Below, piece by piece: positions 1 to 8,240 of a stretch of 64,000 nucleotides of DNA (positions are counted from its first letter, which is position 1; the number at the start of each line of letters is the position of its first letter). Below the pieces are notes generated by a model. The model had not been told where the DNA came from and did no database searches. It saw nothing but the letters and a program-made list of their open reading frames with translations. The stretch is from a virus. Position numbers and translations under genes: made by a program. The stretch covers positions 1-64,000 of the IMG/VR virus record IMGVR_UViG_3300048592_001391; one strand, given 5' to 3'.

Positions 1-846
1 TTATACCTCGTCCCCGCCAATCATATAATCCTTGTGGATGCTCCCCGCGTCCACGTCCCCCCGCTTGTGGTCGGGTATCCAGACCATGCCCGAATACCTC
101 CCGAACAACGGCCGTTCCGGCGCATAGTAGCGGAAGTGCCCCCGTACCGTATGCTCCCGCTTGGCGCTGCTCCCGCCGCCCAACGGCAAGCCCACATCAT
201 CCATGTCCCGAATAGCAAGGGCTGGCTGCACCGTCAGCCAGTAGTAGTCGCGCAGTCTACGGCCGTGCTTGCGCTGGTGCTGGCGTTTCATCTGGCGGCT
301 GTGGGTGATGTGATTGACCACCGTTCGCTGGTGCAGCACACTCAGCGCCTTGAGGACAAATGGCAGGAACGACACAAAACTTGTCATCTTCTGCGCATCC
401 AGCCTTGTCCCGCCCCGCAGCTCCACCCGTACTTCATCCAGATTGTCCAGTATACGGCCGTCGCTATCCAGATGCAGGATGATCCGCCCCACGGCCGTAT
501 CAATCCCCGCACCCGGCGCACCCGGCACAGGCTCATACCAGATGAAGGGTTGCATCGTGTACACCCATCGGCAATCCTGCCCGTCACTCGCCTCGACAAT
601 TACGCCCCGTTGCACTGTCTGACGGCCGTTGCCCCCGAACTCGGCCAGATCTACGGCCGTTTGTGCCTCCACAAAGAAGCGATTGAACGGCGGGGCCACA
701 ATGCCATACGCGGCGGCCGGGGGGCTAAAGTCCCACGTCTCCCCCGGCATCCGGTCAATCTGCGCGGCTACCTCATCGGCGGCGATGACCGGCGCGTCAC
801 AGAGTAGGCCAGGGTAGGCAATCTCCACACGGTCAGCCAGTCTCAT
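1..846 (-). CDS. Conserved phage hypothetical protein
   Basis: 281-residue protein of unknown role. The start at 846 is chosen because GAGGAGG lies 6 bases upstream of this ATG; a longer reading frame to 930 has no such site. The C-terminal third has a basic stretch (RQMKRQHQRKHGRRL), then a pattern of the type 'VRGHFRYY...LFGRYSG..W.PDHKRG', which I associate with a widespread uncharacterised phage/prophage family. The start overlaps the end of the upstream gene by 14 bases, so the two are co-translated. The stop codon is the first three bases of the window; what follows is outside it. Confidence 0.75.
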   Translation of the reverse strand: MRLADRVEIAYPGLLCDAPVIAADEVAAQIDRMPGETWDFSPPAAAYGIVAPPFNRFFVEAQTAVDLAEFGGNGRQTVQRGVIVEASDGQDCRWVYTMQPFIWYEPVPGAPGAGIDTAVGRIILHLDSDGRILDNLDEVRVELRGGTRLDAQKMTSFVSFLPFVLKALSVLHQRTVVNHITHSRQMKRQHQRKHGRRLRDYYWLTVQPALAIRDMDDVGLPLGGGSSAKREHTVRGHFRYYAPERPLFGRYSGMVWIPDHKRGDVDAGSIHKDYMIGGDEV

Positions 847-1294
847 CACCATCCTCCTCGCTATCCCATATGGCCTGTTCCACCAGGTAGGTGGGGCAGG
901 GGTATTGTCCGGCCAATTGAATGGCGCCAATCACTTGCGCCGCTTCTGGCTCCAACTCTTTCCAGTTGACGGCCGCACTATATTCCAGCAGCCCCCATTG
1001 CCCGTCTACGCGCCGCGAGACAATGCAACGGCCGTTGGCTACGTCAATGACATGGTTGTACGGCCGTCCTGCTCCATCCCGCTTGCCGCCCCATTGCGGT
1101 GGGCAGTAGGATGGGTGGCGCTTGCGACGGGCGGCGCGGGCTACGTGCTTCCATGCCGTGCCTTTGGTGCAGCCCAATTCGGTGATCAAGCTGGCAATGG
1201 CTTCGTTCTTGTTGGCGATACGGCCGTCTGGCCATAGCCGCACAAGCTCCATCGCTCTGGCCTGTATTGCTTCACTCCGCTCTTTGGTGTTCAT
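833..1294 (-). CDS. Putative HTH-containing phage protein
   Basis: 153 residues. Residues 12-58 (ELVRLWPDGRIANKNEAIAS and following) read like a helix-turn-helix ending in a basic arm (AARRKRH), then the short GGKRDGAGRP motif common in phage and transposon DNA-binding proteins. The C-terminal half is unrecognised. GGGAG sits before the ATG at 1294 and the gene follows the ParB-like gene without a gap, making it part of the 8.2-0 kb operon. A DNA-binding role is inferred only. Confidence 0.7.
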   Translation of the reverse strand: MNTKERSEAIQARAMELVRLWPDGRIANKNEAIASLITELGCTKGTAWKHVARAARRKRHPSYCPPQWGGKRDGAGRPYNHVIDVANGRCIVSRRVDGQWGLLEYSAAVNWKELEPEAAQVIGAIQLAGQYPCPTYLVEQAIWDSEEDGDETG

Positions 1295-1295
1295 G

Positions 1296-1922
1296 CTACT
1301 CCCACGCCTTTGAGTACGGGCGGTCCTTAAACAGCGCCGCTAACCCGCTAATCTGCTTCAAGCGCAATAGCTCATCCGCATCCATGCCCACATGCTTCAT
1401 GATCCAGTCGTTGCCCATTCCCGCTTCGGTCAACTCGGCCACAATGTTGACCATCAGGTCTACGCTATGCGTCCCTCGGGCGCGGTTGTGGCGAATGGTC
1501 GAGGCCATCCGGTCTGAGATTTCCCGCTTTTCCGGGCGGATGGTGGAGAGGGGGATGTAGCCATGTGTGGAACGGTGGATGCTGCTCGATGTCCGCTCAG
1601 CCTTGCGGCGGTGAAACCCGTCCACAATCCGATTGATGTCCCCATCAGGGAACGCCACAATGGGCATGGTGTACCCATCTTCTTCAATCGAGCGGATCAA
1701 CAGGCGCATCTCAGGCGGGGCAACGGCATTGGGGTTGTACTCGTTGCCTTCCACTTCCTCAGATCGCCGCCACTGTACAAAGTCTACCGGGTGATGCTTG
1801 AGCGGACTAACTTCGTGCAAGATTCCCCGCGCCCGGTTCAGGGCGTCAATCTTCTCATCTGTATCTGGCAGTGCCGCAATCAGTGCGTCCAGTTCGTTGG
1901 CTTTGGTCTCTATCTCATTCAT
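1296..1922 (-). CDS. ParB-like nuclease-domain protein, IbrB/YbdM type
   Basis: 208 residues. Residues about 58-110 carry a ParB N-terminal pattern: YNPN, then RSIEEDGYTMPIVAF, then the signature VDGFHRRKAER. Residues 138-200 form a helical region. The gene lies one base from a PAPS-reductase-family gene, the same pairing as ibrB-ibrA (immunoglobulin-binding regulators) and ybdM-ybdN in E. coli and its prophages. The biochemical role of these pairs is not settled; regulation or DNA modification are both suggested. The pair is almost free of ACGGCCGT. Confidence 0.8.
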   Translation of the reverse strand: MNEIETKANELDALIAALPDTDEKIDALNRARGILHEVSPLKHHPVDFVQWRRSEEVEGNEYNPNAVAPPEMRLLIRSIEEDGYTMPIVAFPDGDINRIVDGFHRRKAERTSSSIHRSTHGYIPLSTIRPEKREISDRMASTIRHNRARGTHSVDLMVNIVAELTEAGMGNDWIMKHVGMDADELLRLKQISGLAALFKDRPYSKAWE

Positions 1923-1923
1923 C

Positions 1924-3252
1924 CTATAAATCCTTGTATTTCTTCATGGCATCATGCCGCAATTGCTTCTCGTAGTTGGTCATCCCGTATCCCATGTACC
2001 TTGCACTGTAGTCGTTCTTGAGGATGGTGATGCACATACGCTTGTATGATGGCAGGTTAACGAAGTGCTTGCTATCAATCTCATCTGGGTACTCCGCAAA
2101 GCGAACCAGAATGATGTCATCCCGGTTCTGGTAAATCTTGCCGGGCGGCTTGCCCAATACCTCGAACTCATAGCCAGATGCGGCAATGTCTGGCAGGGAA
2201 TCCACATGAATGGTGGCCCCCTTCTCTAACCAGACGCGGAACGTAGACTTGAACTTCTCGCGGAACATCTTACCGATGTAGGGCGGCAGGGTAGACAGCA
2301 GGAACTCGCAGTAGCTTTTCCATGTGTGCCCAGGGGGAAGGGAGATGGATTTGTAGCCCATCGCCTTCGTTGCCCCGTAGATAGCTCCAAAATTCGCGCC
2401 ATTGACACGGCCGACAAGCCTGGCCCAGATGTCCGGTTCAATTGCCTTGTGCAGCCCCAAGCTGGCTACTCCCTCATCAATGAAGGCACTAGCAACACGC
2501 ATGTCCCCCAGCTCCACACCGGCCTGATAGTACAGGTCATAGAGCTTGTTGTAGTCGTAGTCGTTCTTGGCATTGGCTATCCAGATGTCCTCGGTCGCCC
2601 AATCGTACAAGGGGTAGCCACTGTAGCGATTCTTGCCCATGACCGTGATCCACTTTCGCCCCTGGTACATATTTACCTTGCTATCACTGGCAACGGCCCG
2701 CCAACGGTTCAGGCTTTCCTGCGCCCGAATGCCCAGCAGCCCAATCGTGCGGGTGGCTCCGTAACGGCCGTGAATCCACTCGTTGAATTTGAGGTCGAAG
2801 TCCGTGTCCTCGATCCCATGATAGTAGAAGTCAAACTCGTGGTTGTCCTTTGTAATGACTTCCAGCCCATTGCCCAACACAGGGTAATCACGTACCCATA
2901 TCTCCCGCTCTTCCTCGTTCCAGGGCAACCAGTAGTTGCGGTAGATGGAGACCCCACACTTGGTCTTGTAGGTCATGCACACCCAATAGAGGTCAATCAG
3001 GTCGGCGTTGGCCTCGACCATCCGCCGAATGAAGTCCTCGGTGTACTGGTAGCTCCCTTCGTAATCCATGTAGTAGACGCCTATCCGCTTCGTGATGTTG
3101 TGCTGGCGCATGTACTGGAAGATCATGTTCAGCAGCACCCCGCTATCCTTGCCCCCGGAGAACGACACATAGATGTTGTCGAACTCCTCAAAGATAAACT
3201 CGATGCGCTCCATTGCCGCGTCGTAGACGTTAATGTCTCTGTAGGTCTTCAT
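1924..3252 (-). CDS. PAPS-reductase/PP-loop family protein, IbrA/YbdN type
   Basis: 442 residues. The PP-loop motif SFSGGKDSG is at residues 30-38, the nucleotide pyrophosphatase loop of the PAPS reductase/ATP-sulfurylase-like superfamily. Downstream YWLPW, RTIGLLGIRAQES and a long C-terminal domain match the DUF3440-type architecture as I recall it. IbrA-like proteins are linked to regulation in E. coli prophages, and related PP-loop enzymes (DndC) act in DNA phosphorothioation, but no dnd partners are seen here. The ATG overlaps the helicase stop by 4 bases. Only one ACGGCCGT copy (about 2764) lies inside 1.33 kb, far below the window average, which suggests recent arrival. Confidence 0.85.
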   Translation of the reverse strand: MKTYRDINVYDAAMERIEFIFEEFDNIYVSFSGGKDSGVLLNMIFQYMRQHNITKRIGVYYMDYEGSYQYTEDFIRRMVEANADLIDLYWVCMTYKTKCGVSIYRNYWLPWNEEEREIWVRDYPVLGNGLEVITKDNHEFDFYYHGIEDTDFDLKFNEWIHGRYGATRTIGLLGIRAQESLNRWRAVASDSKVNMYQGRKWITVMGKNRYSGYPLYDWATEDIWIANAKNDYDYNKLYDLYYQAGVELGDMRVASAFIDEGVASLGLHKAIEPDIWARLVGRVNGANFGAIYGATKAMGYKSISLPPGHTWKSYCEFLLSTLPPYIGKMFREKFKSTFRVWLEKGATIHVDSLPDIAASGYEFEVLGKPPGKIYQNRDDIILVRFAEYPDEIDSKHFVNLPSYKRMCITILKNDYSARYMGYGMTNYEKQLRHDAMKKYKDL

Positions 3253-4661
3253 AGTAGTTTGGCTATCTCCTTCTTCAAGTCACTCCCCTTCTTCGCCTTC
3301 AGCGCATCCACCTTCCGCCGAAAGTCAGCCACCGCGTCCCCCTTGCTGGCCAGGCTCTTGGCTATCCGATCCTCAATCCCGCAAATGGCCCACACATCTA
3401 CATAGGTCGGCCGTCGCGCTTGCCCGATCCGGTGAATCCTGTCTTCGGCCTGTAGCCGATGGGCGTACTTAAACTCGTTCTCGTAGAAGATACTGTATGC
3501 CGCTTCGGTCAATGTCAGCCCATGCCCCCCGGTTGCCATTGAAGCAATCAGGAAACGGCCGTCACCCCGCCACCGTGCCAACTCGCTGCTCCGCTCTGCC
3601 TCACTCAAATCACCGTAATACTGCGCCACCGACGAACTGCCGTACACCCCCGCCAATGCCTCGGTAAGCTGCTGAATCGAATAGCGGTATTTGCACCAGA
3701 TAATCACCTTCTCGGCCTGGGGCAGGGACGCAACAACGCTCAGTGTTTGGTCTATACGGCCGTGCGGGAACTCCAGCATACGGCCGTTGCGGTTCCAGAA
3801 GCCGCTCACAATCTGCTGTAACGCGCCGAATAGCTGGAAGATCACGTAGCTATCCACCTCATCCATGCAGTTAAGCAATATCTCTTCTTTGGCCTGTTCA
3901 TAGGCATCCCGTTGCCGGTCAGTCAGGTGGAAGTAACGCGAATCGTATAGTTTCGGCGGCAGGTTCAGCCCTGCCTCTTCCTTCGTCACCTGATACACAT
4001 AGGGCTGCATCTTCGCCGCCAACCACGCCGTATTGTGCGCCCGGATCACCATGCCGGGGTACTTCTCGCTGTACTCCAGATGGTTGGCGGCAAAGCTATA
4101 GAATGAGTTGTATCCCAGTATTTTCGGGCTGAGGAAGCGCATTTGGGCATACAGGTCTTGGACGCCCTGGCTCATGGGTGTGCCAGTCAGCGCCAACCTA
4201 TACCGGGCTTGCTCACTGTATTGGGTGATGCGGTGGGTACGCATGGCGTTATGGCCTTTGATGTAGCTGCTCTCGTCCACAATGACGGCCGTTTCGCTGG
4301 TCGTCAGTTCGTGCGCAGCCAGAGCCACCCGGTTGCTGCTGCTCATGCTCTCGATGCCCACAATGTGCCAGAAGGCCGACCGGTTCAGGTTACGGCCGTT
4401 GGTCTTATCGTCGAAGATGTTGACGGCCGTAGCTGGGCAGTCCGTATGTTTGGCAATCTCCGCCGCCCATGTCTCCTTGAGAGACACTGGGCAGTACACA
4501 ATCACCCGGCGAATCCGCCGTTGCCGCCGCGCCATTAGCTCAATGGCTACTCGCGTCTTGCCCGTTCCCATGTCCATGAACAAGCCACCCACGCGAGTAG
4601 GCAATACCTTCTCGACGGCGGGTATCTGGTGGGGAAGGAGGCTAGTCGTTGTCTGCCACAT
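3249..4661 (-). CDS. SNF2-family DEAD-like helicase/ATPase
   Basis: 470 residues. Helicase motifs in order: Walker A DMGTGKTRVA (about 31-40), motif II VIVDESS (DESS instead of DEAH), motif III LALTGTP, and in the C-terminal lobe ASMATGGHGLTLTEA and EDRIHRIGQ (motif VI), the hallmark of SNF2/RapA-type translocases. It is shorter than cellular SNF2 proteins and has no N-terminal extension. In the same operon lie three proteins with HARP-like repeats, the accessory module fused to SNF2 in SMARCAL1. A role in remodelling forks or annealing single strands during phage replication is inferred. Confidence 0.9.
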   Translation of the reverse strand: MWQTTTSLLPHQIPAVEKVLPTRVGGLFMDMGTGKTRVAIELMARRQRRIRRVIVYCPVSLKETWAAEIAKHTDCPATAVNIFDDKTNGRNLNRSAFWHIVGIESMSSSNRVALAAHELTTSETAVIVDESSYIKGHNAMRTHRITQYSEQARYRLALTGTPMSQGVQDLYAQMRFLSPKILGYNSFYSFAANHLEYSEKYPGMVIRAHNTAWLAAKMQPYVYQVTKEEAGLNLPPKLYDSRYFHLTDRQRDAYEQAKEEILLNCMDEVDSYVIFQLFGALQQIVSGFWNRNGRMLEFPHGRIDQTLSVVASLPQAEKVIIWCKYRYSIQQLTEALAGVYGSSSVAQYYGDLSEAERSSELARWRGDGRFLIASMATGGHGLTLTEAAYSIFYENEFKYAHRLQAEDRIHRIGQARRPTYVDVWAICGIEDRIAKSLASKGDAVADFRRKVDALKAKKGSDLKKEIAKLL

Positions 4662-4666
4662 AGTTG

Positions 4667-4858
4667 TTAGTTCCCGCTGTAGAATCGCTTGTAGGCGATG
4701 TCAGCCAGCCGCATTGATTCGGCGGCATCCACACCACAACACGTCTCGATGTCCTTGAGATAGCCGGGGTAATCGGTTCCAGTTCTCAGCTTGGTGCGCA
4801 GCAAACGATAGTCCGCGTCCTCGTTCGTTTCGTTTGGTTGCTTCTGTAATATGTTCAT
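4667..4858 (-). CDS. Small hypothetical protein
   Basis: 63 residues starting MNILQKQP. The ATG at 4858 has GGAGG 8 bases upstream; a TTG three bases earlier is less likely. Charged N-terminal half, then CCGVDAAESMRLADIAYKRF, probably helical. It follows the 253-residue gene within 4 bases and ends 6 bases before the helicase, so it is a true operon member of unknown role. Confidence 0.65.
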   Translation of the reverse strand: MNILQKQPNETNEDADYRLLRTKLRTGTDYPGYLKDIETCCGVDAAESMRLADIAYKRFYSGN

Positions 4859-4861
4859 CAA

Positions 4862-5617
4862 TCAATCCTCCACCGGTAATATAGATGGTTCACTCACCGC
4901 GCTTGTGTCGGAGTAGATACGCCCCGCCTCAATCCGCCCAATGCACAAGGCAAGGGGCAAGTAATCTGGTACAAGAATCTCCATGCCCAATGTTAGGGCG
5001 TTGAGCGCATCTGCCCCCGACAACCGCAATTCTGCTTGCGCCACTTGCGCCCGTTCCCGGAACATCCGTATTGCCAACTCCGCCCCCTCTACTGCCGTAT
5101 CGCCACTTATCACAGCATCACACAGGTCATGGTAGCGGCTGGTAGACGCCTGCTGGATGTACGCCGCCATACCTGGATCCTCTTCGCCCATCAGCGCCAT
5201 AAACTCAGCAATCTCGGCGTCACTGGCCTGGGGCAACGGCGGCAAGCTGGCATCCACTTCGCGTACCACCTCATCCAGAATCGTGTCATACTCCTCCATC
5301 ATGTCTGGCCCCACCAATGCGCCATGTTGCAGAATGAGCGCCATCGGGTCAAAGAGAAAGCCGTAGCACAGTGCCTCCTCACGTACCTCTCTGTAACGCG
5401 CCCCGTAAGAAAGGAACACGTAACGGCCGTCACCGGCCAATCTGTCCAGCCCGAACAGGCTCCCATCTTCCCCCGGCGCTTTCGGCTCTGGGCGTGGCAG
5501 CAAGACGCCTGATGCTTCTATGGCATCGAAGCGACGGCGCACCGCTACGGCCGTTTTTGGGCTATCTGGTCGCGCTAATTCTGTTGCCCGTAGGCCAATG
5601 ATATGCTCAGCGTACAT
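4862..5617 (-). CDS. Hypothetical protein in HARP/SNF2 operon
   Basis: About 251 residues, mostly helical by composition, with acidic patches (EEYDTILDEVVREVD) and no motif I recognise. GGAGG lies 6 bases before the ATG at 5617; an upstream in-frame ATG at 5623 lies too close to that site. It overlaps the preceding HARP-like gene by 11 bases. Neighbours suggest a role with the helicase, but the sequence itself does not show one. Confidence 0.7.
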   Translation of the reverse strand: MYAEHIIGLRATELARPDSPKTAVAVRRRFDAIEASGVLLPRPEPKAPGEDGSLFGLDRLAGDGRYVFLSYGARYREVREEALCYGFLFDPMALILQHGALVGPDMMEEYDTILDEVVREVDASLPPLPQASDAEIAEFMALMGEEDPGMAAYIQQASTSRYHDLCDAVISGDTAVEGAELAIRMFRERAQVAQAELRLSGADALNALTLGMEILVPDYLPLALCIGRIEAGRIYSDTSAVSEPSILPVED

Positions 5618-6302
5618 CCTCATCCTCCATATCCTCCATCAAATCTAAATCAATCTCCACGCTCTCCGGCACATCCAGCAGTTGCGGACGGCCGTTGCCA
5701 CCAGCGGGCAACTCCGGCATAGCCATCGGTGCAAGCTGCACCACAACCGCCGCATCCCGTTCGGCTCTGGCCTCCTGCGCCAACAGGATGGCATCAGGGG
5801 AAACCGCACACGCATACATCTCGGCAAAATCCAGCACCGCCTCAAACTGTTCGGGCGGAACCACTACGCTACCACCCTGCCAACGCGATCCGGGCAGGCG
5901 CTTGACAATCTCCTTCAGCAGCCCGCCCCGCTCCTTGTGCCACCAAATGGAGAACCACCCGTCATACTCGCCACCCTTGGCGCGGGAAATGATGCGGACT
6001 GGCTCAGGCGTGAAGGTCTGGGCTACGGCCGTACTCATCACATCCACCGGCCCCTTCACACAGTAGCCAGCGGCCAGCAGCGCGTAGGCCAGTTCTGCTG
6101 CCCGTTCGTGCTGCTCTGCCTGGCTGACTTCGCGGGAGAAGTAGGGGGCTTTCCAGAAGTAGCCCCACCGCCGCACAAGCTCGTTGAATCCAGCGCCTTT
6201 CTCTGGGAAGTAGACGCGCACGGCCGTATCGCTGAGAGAGATACGGGCTATGCTATCGGTGCGCGGGGTTGACGGCCGTACCAGCAGCAGCTCATCACTC
6301 AT
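5607..6302 (-). CDS. Protein with two HARP-like repeats
   Basis: 231 residues. Two segments have the layout of the HARP annealing domain (partner-binding strand, helix with LV/IV, then a W...F/V strand pair): residues about 22-60 (VRVYFPEKGAGFNELVRRW ... PYFSREV) and about 117-165 (FSIWW ... LLKEIVKRLPGSRWQGG ... VVVPPEQFEAVLDF). HARP binds forked or single-stranded DNA in SMARCAL1. The acidic tail EDMEDEDVR ends in the next gene's start region. Similarity is by eye; the second repeat is clearer than the first. Confidence 0.6.
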   Translation of the reverse strand: MSDELLLVRPSTPRTDSIARISLSDTAVRVYFPEKGAGFNELVRRWGYFWKAPYFSREVSQAEQHERAAELAYALLAAGYCVKGPVDVMSTAVAQTFTPEPVRIISRAKGGEYDGWFSIWWHKERGGLLKEIVKRLPGSRWQGGSVVVPPEQFEAVLDFAEMYACAVSPDAILLAQEARAERDAAVVVQLAPMAMPELPAGGNGRPQLLDVPESVEIDLDLMEDMEDEDVR

Positions 6303-7035
6303 CGCTGCCCTCCAGGGCTAATCTGATCAGGCCGACAAAGCGGCGCAGCTTCTTTGCAACTTCCGCCTCTTCATCAGGGACTTCCTCCGGGTAGATTTTC
6401 TCTAGCGACGCCTTCATCACGGACAGCAATCCGTCCGTGTCGTATAGTTTGATGCCGCGCCGCTTTAGCTCGGCCAGCAAGTCGGCATCTTTCAGCATGG
6501 CGGCCGTGGTCGCTTCGCGCCGCGCCAATTCTGCCGCCAGGTCATCCACTGCGTAATTCGCCAGCGGATTGGGCTTCTCCTGCTCGCCGACTGGCTCGAC
6601 GCTCTTTGGCTCTGGCTTGATGATTGCGCCTTCGCGCATCTCCACGTCCAGCACCAGCGTACCAGACACATGCGGATTGGCGCGACTGCCACCGCTTTGG
6701 AGGTTTTGTTCAACGACGCGGAAATTAACGTCACCGCGCCGGAAACTCCAGTTGTCACGATTCACATACAGCAGGTTTGCGCCGTCAATGGAGAAATTGT
6801 CATCACGATCCAGGTGGATGGTCACGCGCTGCCACGAAGTTCGAGTGAAGAACTTGTCCACCAGAGGCATGACCTCCGGCCGTAGCTCCTCATCAAAACA
6901 CCACGCGCCATCAGCGCGGCGGAACTTAGCCGACGATGTGACCGCCTTCAGTTCCTCTTTGAATTGCTCGTTGTAGGGCGTGACAATCCCCACACGGCCG
7001 TCTACCGGCCCTTTGATCCACTCAACTTCGTACAT
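6295..7035 (-). CDS. HARP-like domain protein with acidic linker
   Basis: 246 residues. Residues 12-60 (GRVGIVTPYNEQFKEELKAV then AKFRRADGAWCF.EELRPEV) match the HARP layout seen in the neighbouring proteins. The rest contains a beta-rich middle, a hinge at about 145-160 (PKSVEPVGEQEKPNP) and a helical tail. The RBS AAAGGAG precedes the ATG at 7035. Immediately upstream is a 15-bp perfect hairpin built from two ACGGCCGT copies. Presumed partner of the SNF2 helicase; not proven. Confidence 0.6.
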   Translation of the reverse strand: MYEVEWIKGPVDGRVGIVTPYNEQFKEELKAVTSSAKFRRADGAWCFDEELRPEVMPLVDKFFTRTSWQRVTIHLDRDDNFSIDGANLLYVNRDNWSFRRGDVNFRVVEQNLQSGGSRANPHVSGTLVLDVEMREGAIIKPEPKSVEPVGEQEKPNPLANYAVDDLAAELARREATTAAMLKDADLLAELKRRGIKLYDTDGLLSVMKASLEKIYPEEVPDEEAEVAKKLRRFVGLIRLALEGSDE

Positions 7036-7045
7036 GATGCACTCC

Positions 7046-7082
7046 TTTGACGGCCGTACCCACCACAGGTACGGCCGTCAAA
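7046..7082. other. 15-bp perfect hairpin made from two ACGGCCGT copies
   Basis: Arms 7046-7060 and 7068-7082 are perfectly complementary with a 7-base loop; both arms contain the palindrome. No T-run follows on either strand, so it is not a normal terminator. On the minus strand it ends just before the Shine-Dalgarno of the 7035 gene, so it would sit in the mRNA between two genes and could act in mRNA stability or translation. Confidence 0.8.
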
Positions 7083-7137
7083 ATAATCAATTACCGCGCC
7101 CTTCTAGCGCATCCAAAACAATGGAGGGGGAAATAGA

Positions 7138-7416
7138 TTATTTCAAAATCACGCTCTGGAAACTTTTCCCCTTCATTCCCTTTGGCATGGCGACCTCCCC
7201 TTTTATGTACTCGATTTTTCCATCTGCTTTCAACTCTTCCATCGCCTGACCGACAATCCGATCAAGCGCCTGCCAATCATACTGGCGATCATAGCCCCAC
7301 TGTGTCCATGTATTCAGGACAGCTCTTTCGGGGCTGGTATGCCCTGAACTTCCGGCTGATTTCACAGACCGGATAATGATTTCTTTCGCAGATTCTAGCA
7401 ACTGATTTTCGTTCAT
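7138..7416 (-). CDS. Small hypothetical protein
   Basis: 92 residues starting MNENQLLE. AGGAG lies 6 bases before the ATG at 7416, while the longer frame to 7440 lacks a site. It reads as a compact winged-helix-like protein (YDWQALDRIVGQAMEELKAD then GKIEYIKGEV), but that is weak. It sits between two HARP-like genes and lies inside an 0.84-kb stretch without ACGGCCGT. Confidence 0.65.
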   Translation of the reverse strand: MNENQLLESAKEIIIRSVKSAGSSGHTSPERAVLNTWTQWGYDRQYDWQALDRIVGQAMEELKADGKIEYIKGEVAMPKGMKGKSFQSVILK

Positions 7417-7483
7417 TTCAGTCTCCTGTTTGCCGGGCATTCCGGCCTTTGTTGGTTAGTAAAATCGCTTAGGGCGATTCTGT

Positions 7484-7531
7484 CCCCGCCGTCTTTAACG
7501 CTATGGCGCTTCTCCCGTAGGCGCGGCGGGG
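7484..7531. other. GC-rich inverted repeat in spacer
   Basis: CCCCGCCG (7484-7491) and CGGCGGGG (7524-7531) can pair around a 32-base interior that itself holds GCGC/GCGC arms. It occupies the 123-base spacer between two genes of the same operon. There is no T-run, so a processing or attenuation hairpin is more likely than a terminator. Confidence 0.35.
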
Positions 7532-7539
7532 TTGGGGGG

Positions 7540-8118
7540 CTAGTAGATTCCAGCAGCTTCGTAAATCCGCTCTTTTGCCGTAGTCACTTCGTCGTCCTGC
7601 GCTTCATACAGCGCAGCTTTCGCGTCGGAGTACCAGTGATAGAGCGCCATCACTTCGACTTCTCGCGCTGGCGTGGCGAATTTTATGCTGCCCATTTCTA
7701 GCCGCGATTCAAAATTATACGAGGTAATAGCGGGTAGTACCTTTGGATTCAGTTGGATTTGCTCCGCCCGTTGACGCAATTCTGCGTCAAGGGCAAAGAA
7801 CTTATCCCCAAACGCTTCGGATATTTCGGCTTCGGCCTTCCGCGCTTGAACCTGCGCACTCCACTCATCCCGACTGTAGCTATTGCCATACTTGGTCACA
7901 TGCGATCCGCTGGCAAGACGGCCGTTGCTGTGCCCACTCGTTACATCGTAGGGGAATCTGCACCCGCGCCCAAAATCTTGCAAAGAAACAGGGATGCTCC
8001 ATGTCTTTGTCGCCGAATCGAAGTTCCGCCCCTCAAACGATTTGACGAAATTCAGTGCGCTTTGAAAATCACCGCCGACCTCTACCATCCCATCTTTTAA
8101 TTGAATCTTTATTGCCAT
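7540..8118 (-). CDS. HARP-like domain protein, first gene of the 8.2-0 kb operon
   Basis: 192 residues; ATG at 8118 with AAAGGA upstream. Residues 5-45 give the clearest HARP match here: VEVGGDFQSALNFVKSFEGR then NFDSATKTWSIPVS, close in layout to the SMARCAL1 repeat (LI..FKQM.SR.YD..TRKW.F). The remainder is helical (QARKAEAEISEAF...LDAELRQRAEQIQ). It is first in the operon after a TTGACA-N17-TAATAT promoter, so HARP-like proteins are probably made first and in the largest amount. Confidence 0.7.
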   Translation of the reverse strand: MAIKIQLKDGMVEVGGDFQSALNFVKSFEGRNFDSATKTWSIPVSLQDFGRGCRFPYDVTSGHSNGRLASGSHVTKYGNSYSRDEWSAQVQARKAEAEISEAFGDKFFALDAELRQRAEQIQLNPKVLPAITSYNFESRLEMGSIKFATPAREVEVMALYHWYSDAKAALYEAQDDEVTTAKERIYEAAGIY

Positions 8119-8174
8119 CTTCGCATTCCTTTGCCCTGTCAGGCCAACCAAAATCAATAATCAAGTACAGATGA

Positions 8175-8203
8175 ATATTACCACATCACAAAAACAGTGT
8201 CAA
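8175..8203 (-). promoter_or_regulatory. Sigma70-type promoter with extended -10
   Basis: Minus strand: TTGACA (8203-8198), 17-base spacer ending in TGTGG, TAATAT (8180-8175). It drives the HARP/SNF2/IbrAB operon. The extended -10 TGTGGTAA is shared with promoters at 52.1 and 60.0 kb. Confidence 0.85.
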
Positions 8204-8240
8204 GCGATTGGGCGCACATTTACCCACTATCCACCACGCA

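Noticed and set aside
34-807. Long plus-strand open frames opposite minus-strand genes (e.g. 34-807, 2326-3405, 13903-15129, 48304-49362, 57695-58600)
   Set aside because: They lack ribosome sites, lie opposite genes with clear domains, and have His/Pro/Arg-rich shadow composition.
1924-3252. DndC (phosphorothioation) as the function of the PAPS-reductase-like gene
   Set aside because: No dndB, dndD, dndE or cysteine desulfurase is present and the ParB-like partner fits the IbrA/IbrB pairing better.
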